NCBI GenBank assembly: GCA_036873135.1
Contig: JAPTYO010000018.1
Location: 9,291,503-9,355,502, forward strand
Reading direction: 5' to 3'
Length of the DNA stretch: 64,000 nucleotides
Origin: Clarkia xantiana subsp. parviflora
Lineage: Eukaryota; Streptophyta; Magnoliopsida; Myrtales; Onagraceae
Part shown: piece by piece, positions 57,090-64,000 of the stretch
Layout of the letters: every line of letters starts with the position of its first letter
Numbering within the stretch: position 1 is the first letter of the stretch
Program-made: the position numbers and the translations under genes
Notes under the pieces: model-generated
Seen by the model: the letters and a program-made list of their open reading frames with translations, nothing else
What the model was told of the DNA's origin: nothing
Databases searched by the model: none

Positions 57090-57913
57090 ACAGTAACATT
57101 TTGAGAAAGAATTGCATACATCAGATATCTATTAAGATTGAATATGACAAATAATGATTCCTCAGTCATCTAAACCAACCGACCATTAATAAACCAATAA
57201 AAGATGGCTGTGAAAGAGTTCACATTACCGTCGTTTTCAATCCAATAGACCAGTCTTTTAAGACGGCTTTGATAAAAAATTACCGGCACGGTAATTTTAA
57301 AACAAGCATACCCGATCTTGGTTTTCCCAAGGCCCTTTGTATTTTGGAAAATATTCTGATGAATTCACTCAAGCATATATAATTCTACTAACCATGTAAA
57401 TTATCATACGCAAGTAACATTCATCAAACAAACCACACTCATGCTTACGCGTCATGCGTCTAATGTTCCGAGGAACTCATGCTTGCTTACATAATTCTAC
57501 TTCCAAGTAATATATCAAATGCGTTTACGTCCTCAACATTCTAGCATACCTGTCAAACATGAATCATTCACATCCATCATACAAATTTGGCGACTGGTTT
57601 TTATTTTAAAATAATTTTAAACATTAGGGGTTGATTTGCAATTCATGCTTATATTCAATTACGCAACATTCTAGACATGTATCCTATGCATTTCCAACCA
57701 TCACAGCATGTCTATCCTAGTGCGCATTCCATATATTTAACCATGGCTCCGCCCAGAACATACAATATCCAGCTAGCTTGACTAAGTCAAGACAACATTT
57801 CTAATCATGCATTAACATATATGTTGAATAATAAAAAGTTGCAATTCAGCCCTCTAATTAATCCAGTCCAAAAAACATGTATCTCCGAAATCCATCCCCA
57901 TAATCGAAACAAG
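57090..57913 (-). other. F1 leader, right part
   Basis: Noncoding. Parallel to 31466-31961 followed by 54890-55260, which is the direct evidence that E and F2 interrupt one another's copies. It ends at about 57913, where it abuts Tat 3' UTR sequence; no F1 PBS or 5' LTR. Confidence 0.75.
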
Positions 57914-57996
57914 GAAAAGATCCCCGATTCCAATATTGGGAGGTCTGGAGTTGAAAGACACGACGAACTAAAAGTCCCTCATGTCTTGGGGGCAAA

Positions 57997-58697
57997 TGAT
58001 GGGTCCGACTATAGCTGTTAGGCCCTTTAACGGTGTGGAAACGACAAACAGGCCCACCAGGCCTCAGATGAAGGTCAAGGTGACCTAGGAGAAGGGTCCC
58101 GACGAAGGGAGTCCCGATGATGAAAGGTCCCGACAGATGAGCAGGAAGCTCCCGATGAGAAGCCTTTAAGTAGGCCCCGATGACGAATCCCTGAGAACAA
58201 TTGGCCCTGTCACGATGACGAGGGGCCCCGAGCGGTGACATAATGAGATAACTCTGGAGTCCCCGACGGGAGTCGGGACTCGTTATCAGAGGATAAGGCC
58301 AAGATACGCGGGGCGTGGCCGAGATACGCGGAACGTGGTTAAGATACACGGAGCGTGGCCGAGATACGCGGGGCGTGGCCGAGATAAGCGAGATCATGGC
58401 CTAGATAGGCGGGATCACATCCGAGATACGCGGGATACGGGCTAACCACCCCCAACAGTTCACCAGGTACCTGAGGCATCTCTTCGTCAATAAAAGGGCA
58501 AGAGGTCACCTCAGATCACTTACTTTGAATTAGATACTCTGAGATTATTGCTTGCCAGTTCGTATTGGGCACTCATTTAAGCATCGGAGAGGGATTCTGG
58601 GTCACCGCCCGGTCTATCCCCTCTTGCAGGATTGCGTGGAGCGAAGGAGCTAGGATTGCCGTCAAAGTCCGTACCGGAGTTCCACCGTGATCCAACA
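57997..58697 (+). repeat. LTR of H (701 bp)
   Basis: TGATGGGTCCG...GATCCAACA, with a polypurine tract to its left and a PBS to its right. U3 subrepeats (gatacgcgg type) at 58305-58440. The TATA region is changed to CAATAAAAGGG near 58489-58499. Confidence 0.92.
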
Positions 58698-58698
58698 T

Positions 58699-58716
58699 TG
58701 GCGCCGTCTGTGGGAA
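58699..58716 (+). other. Primer-binding site of H
   Basis: TGGCGCCGTCTGTGGGAA one base after the LTR. Confidence 0.82.
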
Positions 58717-58733
58717 ACAAACAAAAAGCTGAT

Positions 58734-59634
58734 ATGCCTTCTACTCGATCGATGGCGGCTGGCAAGCACAGAAGACAGGGACAATCCGGTGGTTCCCGTC
58801 ACCCCGCTGCAACAAATCTGGATTCAGTACCAGAACAGGAGGAAAACCAGAACCATCCCCCGGCTGAGCTCTCCCAGACAGGGGGGCACAATGAAGGTCC
58901 CGAAGATATTGCTCCTCAGCACCAGGGCAATAGGGGGCAGGAGGCTCCCCCAGCTACAGACTTGACCAGGGCCGTGGCAGAAGCCATGCCCATGTTTCTG
59001 GCAGCCGTAGAGGCTCTCTTGGATCGGAGAGAGGCTGCGAGGAGGCAGGAGGAGATGCCCCCGTTGGAGGAAGTGGCCCCACCAACAGAGGGTCGGAATG
59101 CACAGGAAGCCCCGCCCCGAGGCCAGGACAGAAATAGGGCATCCGGTCAGCCGGAGAGGTTCGTGGTTGATGGGCCAGGACCAGTACATCTGCATGGAAG
59201 AACAGAAGCCGCTGGTGTCGGAGCTAAGGGATCGATCCACTTATCCCTTCGTTCCCCGACTCATCGACACCCTAGCCCCGCCTGGGCTAGGCATCCCCAC
59301 GATAAAGGAGTACGATGGCGAAGGAGATCCGGTTCGCCATGTCCAGAAACACCTCATGGCGTGTCTGGGAAGAGCCCCGAGTGAAGACATAGTGTGTACG
59401 CTGTTCCCGAACACACTTGGAGAAAGAGCCCTGACCTGGTTCTTTAGTCTGCCCCCAGGCTGCATCACTTGCTGGGCAGATATGCACGACCGATTCATTC
59501 AGCAGTATCAGGGTCGGAGACGTTTGTTGAAGAGCGTGAGGTCCCTAACCCAGGTGGTGCAGAGGCCCGACGAATCGCTGGCGCACTATTACCAGCGGTA
59601 CACTGCCAGTGTGGCGGAGATCGATGGTCGGGTT
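58734..59634 (+). pseudogene. Element H gag, doubly deleted
   Basis: Starts at ATG 58734 (MPSTRSMAAGKHRRQ) and is open through AVAEAMPMFLAAVEALLDRRE. Near 59190 about 70 bp found in C (from VQHRTIPLNGPITPDQ) is missing, shifting to a second frame that carries LVSELRDRSTYPFVPRL, WFFSLPPGCITCWADMHDRF and LLKSVRSLTQVVQ. At about 59625, after SVAEID, the sequence jumps to the C-terminal side of the protease. About 1 kb (the rest of gag, the zinc knuckle and the DGG active site) is lost. Confidence 0.88.
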
Positions 59635-61333
59635 CTCTGGCTCAACCTCCTATCCGCTAGGAGTAATCACCTTACCAGTGGAGTTTGGTAGCGGGTGGAA
59701 ATCAGAAAGGAGGAACGTGGAATTTGTCGTGGTTGATTCCGCGGGGACCTACAACGCGATTATCGGGAGAACCACCATTAATCCCCTGATGGCGGTTGCC
59801 TCGACAGTGCACCAAAAGATGAAGTTCCCGACCGACCATGGAGTCGGAGAGGTTAAGGGCGACCAGGTGGCTTCTTGAAAATGCTATGTTAACGCCACCC
59901 GAAGGAGGAGACGAGAGGCCATGACTGTCCTTCAGACAGATACAGACCCCAGAGAGGAATTTGGGCGTCCCGCCCCCGTAGAAGATCTGAAAGAAGTCGA
60001 GATCGATGGACCCCAGAGGAAGGTGAAAATCGGGTCCGCTCTAACGGAAGAGACAGCTCTAAAACTGGTGGAGTTGCTGAAAGAGTTCAAGGAACTGTTT
60101 GCCTGGTCCCCGAGCGATATGCCAGGAATCAGTCCCGATGTGATCGTACACGAGCTGAAGATAGACCCCGCGATTAAGCCTATCACACAGAAAAGGCGTC
60201 CAATGGGCACGGACAAGAAGATCGCGATCCAGCAGGAGGTGGGCAGGTTGCTCGATGCTGGGTTTATCAAAGAGCTCCGATTCCAAACCTGGGTTGCTAA
60301 TCCGGTGCTGGTGAAGAAAACTAACGGGAAATGGCGAATGTGTGTGGATTTCCGTGACTTGAATAAAGCCTGCCCAAAGGACTGTTATCCGCTCCCGAGA
60401 ATCGACCAGCTGGTAGATGCTACATCAGGACATGAGCTGTTGAGTTTCATGGATGCCTACTCAGGCTACAACCAGATCAAAATGGCCAAGGAAGACGCTC
60501 CCCACACAGCGTTCTACGCAGATAGTGACATCTATCACTACGATGTCATGCCTTTCGGGTTGATCAATGTTGGGGCAACCTACCAGCGGATGGTGAACAA
60601 GCTGTTCGGAGATATGCTGGGGGAGACCATGGAAGCTTACGTGGATGATATGCTGGTGAAGTCCCGACAAGCCGAGGATCATGTGCACAATCTAACCATG
60701 GCATTTGAGCGGATGAGGCTTCATCAGGTTCCCTTAAACCCGACGAAATGCGCCTTCGGAGTCCACTCAGGGAGATTCTTGGGCTTTATGGTGAGCCAGA
60801 GAGGAATTGAGGTGAATCCTGAGAAGCTGAGGGCAATCGAGGAGATGCAGTCTCCGATAAATCATCGGGAGGTACAAGTGCTGAATGGCCGACTAGCTGC
60901 AATGAATCGCTTCTTGTCCAAAGCCAGCGACCGATCAATGCCGTTTTTTGAAGTACTGAGAGCCAACAAGAAATTCGAATGGACCGCCAAGTGCGAAGAG
61001 GCGTTCCAAGCACTCAAGCAGCACCTTCGCACCCTCCCGCCGTTGGCGAAACCGGTTCCAGGCGAGCCGCTCTACCTTTATTTGGCTGTTTCTGAATTTG
61101 CCATTAGCTCTGTGTTAGTAAAGGTTGTCGAGGGTAATCAAGTCCCCGTCTATTATGTAAGCAAGGCGTTTGCCAAGTCTGAATTGAACTATCCTACCGT
61201 TGAGAAGTACCTCTTTGCGTTGATTATTACTTCTCGGAAGCTAAGGCCTTATTTCCACGCACATGAGATCACTGTGCTGACGAACCAGCCTTTGAAACAT
61301 TTCTTGAACCGACCGGATGCGTCGGGAAGATAA
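59620..61333 (+). pseudogene. Element H protease end and reverse transcriptase
   Basis: Begins with MVGFSGSTSYPLGVITLP and TYNAIIGRTTINPLMAVA, stopped by TGA near 59876 (Arg in C). From 59921 to 61333 it is open: KIGSALTEETALKLVELL, PITQKRRPMGTDKKI, KWRMCVDFRDLNKACPKD, FMDAYSGYNQIKMAKED, MPFGLINVGATYQRMVN, AYVDDMLVKSRQ (YVDD), FLGFMVSQRGIEVNPE, LNGRLAAMNRFLSKASDRS, then the connection up to LNRPDASGR and TAA (61331-61333). RT itself is the best preserved gypsy RT in the window. Confidence 0.92.
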
Positions 61334-62180
61334 GTGAAATGGGCAGTAGAGCTTAGTGAGTTTCGCATACACTTCGCTCCAAGAACGGCTATCAAGGGCC
61401 AGGCATTGGCGGATTCAATAGCAGAATCTACAGCTCCTGATCTAGAAGAAGCGGGCCCTGTAGAGGGGGAAACTATGGAGGTCCCGATAGAAGAACAACC
61501 AGAGAAGGCAGAGCAATCAGAACAGCCAAACGAAGAAAATACCTGGGAAATGTACACGGATGGCTCCTCGAGTTCAGACGGATCAGGGGCGGGCTTTTTG
61601 TTGATACCACCAGGTGAAGGAGAACCGCTCTGATACGCCTTGGCTTTAACATTCAAGGCCACAAACAACGAAGCGGAGTATGAAGCTCTTATCACGGGCC
61701 TGAAAATTGCTAAAGGCACGGGAGTCGATCACTTGAGAGTGAAGTATGACGCAGCTTTAATCGTAAACCAGATTCAAGGGCGATACAAAGCAAGGAGTCC
61801 GATAATGAAGAAATACCTACGCGAGGTACAAGCCCTGAAGGAAAGCTTTAAAAGCTTCGATATCGAGGCAATCCCAAGGGAGGAAAACATAGAGGCAGAC
61901 GCCCTGAGCAAATTTGCCCTAGGGGCACCCTTAGAGGAAAATCGGAAGGTGCACTTCTTGGAGAAGGTGATCTTATCGACCATCGACCCGACGCAGGTGT
62001 GTACCGTTGAGGCAAAATCAGAGGAGGAGCCCACTTGGATGACCCCGATAGTCGCGTATCTGACTACGGGGGCAGTCCCCGATGATAAGGTGGCAGCAGA
62101 CAGGATATGTCGGATCGCGTCTAATTATGTGATGCTGGACAATCAGCTATACAAGAAGGCTGGTTCTCCACTCCGTACTT
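61334..62180 (+). pseudogene. Element H RNase H
   Basis: Follows the TAA in frame (VKWAVELSEFRIHFAPRTA). MYTDGSSSSDGSGAGF, then TGA at 61631-61633, then TNNEAEYEALITGLKIAKG and VKYDAALIVNQIQG. A one-base deletion in a G run near 62158 (C has GGGCTGG) shifts the frame just before integrase. Confidence 0.88.
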
Positions 62181-63270
62181 AAAGTGTGTGGCAGAACCCG
62201 ACACCAATCGAATCCTGAAGGAAATGCATGAAGGGGTCGCGACTTGTCACGAAGGGGCCCGATCCATTATGAAGAAGGTGTTGAACTTGGGCTACTATTG
62301 GCCCACGATGAACAAAGAGGCAACGGCGTTGGTCCGATCCTGCGACGCGTGCCAGAGGTACACCCCGAGTATCGTGGCTCCGGCCGCTAATCTGACATCC
62401 ATCAAGAGCGCTTGGCCCTTCGCGCAGTGGGGCATCGACTTGGTGGGACCTCTTCCACAAGCACAAGGTCAATGTAAGTATTTACTTGTAGCAATCGATT
62501 ATTTTTCGAAATGGATAGAGGCAAAGGCATTGGCCAGAACGACGGGGAACCAGATCGTCAAGTTCCTCCAAACCCACATCGTGTCCAGATACGGGATTCC
62601 CAAGGTGGTGATCAGCGACAATGGTCCACCGTTTAAGGGCTCTCAGGTGAGGGAGTATCTGGAGGAATTGAACATTGAGCATCGGACCGCCTCTGTACGC
62701 CATGCTCAGACTAATGGCCAGGTGGAGTCAGCCAACAAAATCGTGATGGATGGCCTGAAGAAGAGGGTCTATGCCTTGAAGGGCAAGTGGCTGAACGAAC
62801 TGGAAAACGTGCTTTGGGCTGTTAGAACGACACCCAAACGATCAACGGGGGAGACTCCGTTTGGCCTCGTTTATGGCACGGAAGCTGTCGCCCCTGTGGA
62901 GGTAGCTGTGGCGTCCCATCGGATGAGATATTACGAGCCCCTGACGAACGATGAAATGAGACGTCTGGACTTGGACTTACTCGAAGAGAAGAGGCGGGAA
63001 GCCGATGAAGTCCAAGCTCGAATGCGTTTGGCGACGGCCAGGTACTACAATCGGCGAGTGAAATCCCGACTGTTCTTCGTCGGGGAGCTGGTTTGGCGTC
63101 GCAACGAGTTCACCCTTTTGGATCGAGTCAACAAGATGTCACCAAAATGGGAAGGACCTTATAAGGTCGTGGGGATGCCAGCTCCAAATGCGTACAAGTT
63201 GGAAGACCTCGATGGCAGAACGTTAAAGCATTCTTTTAGTAGCGAACACTTGAAGAAACACCATGCTTGA
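62181..63270 (+). pseudogene. Element H integrase
   Basis: Open for 360 codons. HHCC (HEGVATCHEGA, SCDACQRYTP), GIDLVGPLPQ, ISDNGPPFKG, NGQVESANK, C-terminal GPYKVVGMPAPNAYKLEDL. All catalytic residues are present; cut off from RT by the frameshift near 62158. The stop is TGA at 63268-63270. Confidence 0.9.
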
Positions 63271-64000
63271 AGAAAGTCGCCTTAAGTGGTGCCCGATAAA
63301 GTCGCCTTAAGTGGTGCCCGATAAAGTCGCCTTAAGTGGTGCCCGATGTAAAATCGCCTTAAGTGGTGTATGCTGTTTATCGTTTAATTCGATGTAAGCC
63401 AATTTTGTGCCATCAATAAATAAAGAGGTTGCTTCCAATCAGAGTTATCTTTAGATTTATGCTAAGTGTCAAAGTCGCCTTGAGTGGTGCACGAGAAAAG
63501 TCGCCTTGAGTGGTGCACGAGAAAAGTCGCCTTAAGTGGCACACGAGAAAAGTCGCCTTGAGTGGTGCACGAGAAAAGTCGCCTTGAGTGGTGCACGATC
63601 CTTAGATTTATTCTAAGTATCAAAAAGTCGCCTTGAGTGGTGCACGATCCTTAGATTTATTCTAAGTATCAAAAAGTCGCCTTGAGTGGTGCACGATCCT
63701 TAGATTTATTCTAAGTATCAAAAAGTCGCCTTGAGTGGTGCACGATCCTTAGATTTATTCTAAGTATCAAAAAGTCGCCTTGAGTGGTGCACAATCCTTA
63801 GATTTATTCTAAGTATCAAAAAGTCGCCTTGAGTGGTGCACGATGTAAAGTCGCCTTAAGTGGCGCAGGTTGAAAAGCCGCCTTAAGTGGTGCACGATAC
63901 TAAGTTGCCTTGAGTGGTGCACGATCCTTAGATTTATTCTAAGTATCAAAAAGTCGCCTTGAGTGGTGCACGATCCTTAGATTTATTCTAAGTATCAAAA
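63271..64000. repeat. 3' UTR tandem array of H
   Basis: The basic unit AGTCGCCTTAAGTGGTGC plus a linker (ccgataa or acgagaaa) is about 26 bp. From 63595 on, a higher-order 49-bp unit adds 'ccttagatttattctaag' plus 'tatcaaaa', repeated at least seven times and running off the window. It begins within a few bases of the integrase stop and is the reverse complement of the motif in C. Confidence 0.94.

Larger units (their letters stand above)
57914..64000 (+). mobile_element. Element H: Tat retrotransposon, 5' LTR to 3' UTR array
   Basis: Plus-strand order: a short 3' UTR and polypurine tract (57914-57996), LTR (57997-58697), PBS (58699-58716), gag with deletions, protease end, RT, RNase H, integrase (to 63270), then a tandem array to the window end. 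It is the C subfamily by gag start, LTR and the shared TAA. Gag and protease are truncated by two deletions, and pol has stops and a frameshift. The aORF and 3' LTR would lie beyond the window. Confidence 0.88.

Noticed and set aside
63271..64000. Short direct repeats resembling CRISPR or telomere repeats
   Set aside because: Contiguous 26-49-bp units of a retrotransposon 3' UTR; no unique spacers and no TTTAGGG.

Overview
The window is plant nuclear DNA, and I found no conventional host gene in it. It is built almost entirely of LTR retrotransposons inserted into one another: Ty3/gypsy elements of the Tat/Ogre type and Ty1/copia elements. The evidence is the protein domains (gag zinc knuckle, aspartic protease, RT with YVDD, RNase H, DDE integrase in gypsy or copia order), plant-type primer-binding sites (TGGCGCC for the gypsy elements, a TGGTATCAGAGC type for copia), GT-AG introns and long noncoding tandem arrays. 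The species cannot be read from this; a large-genome angiosperm pericentromeric or other heterochromatic region is the natural inference.

Left block (1-14457), nested four deep. Element C (minus) holds gag, protease, RT, RNase H, integrase, a tandem-repeat 3' region and an additional ORF (aORF) on the opposite strand. Element B (plus) lies in the aORF of C. Element A (minus) lies in the aORF of B. An LTR of a further family, Z (minus), lies at the protease-RT border of A, and the window opens inside Z. A and D form one Tat subfamily (gag starting MAGGGKKK); C, H and probably B and the solo LTR form a second (gag starting MPSTRSMAAGK).

Middle-left (14458-19804): an inverted fragment resembling the leader of element E; then element I, an old minus-strand Tat element with an antisense spliced aORF, an 80-bp tandem array split by a solo LTR, and decayed protease and gag. 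The RT-to-integrase part of I is missing.

Right block (19805-57913), again nested: copia F1 contains F2 of the same family, F2 contains E, and E contains gypsy D and copia G. E is an Ogre-like large noncoding element with 1.7-kb LTRs and about 9.8 kb of its own sequence once D and G are subtracted. G (5.6 kb) is the youngest: its 230-bp LTRs differ at one position and its polyprotein of about 1470 codons is open. D is 7.48 kb with two 737-bp LTRs, a 5-bp target duplication and internal deletions.

Right end (57914-64000): element H (plus), the C subfamily, with LTR, PBS, internally deleted gag-protease, RT, RNase H, integrase and a 3' tandem array running off the window. Its LTR also carries a polypurine tract and 3' UTR on the left, so it looks like the middle LTR of a recombined pair.

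Points that deserve attention: the hairpin-framed splice-donor-like repeats in the leader of E; the 34-bp palindromic array in the LTR of Z; the antisense aORF with its own TATA box and first intron in B; an in-frame TAA shared by C and H at the RT/RNase H border; and in G a protease active-site change, TA...TA LTR ends and a polypurine tract that is translated.
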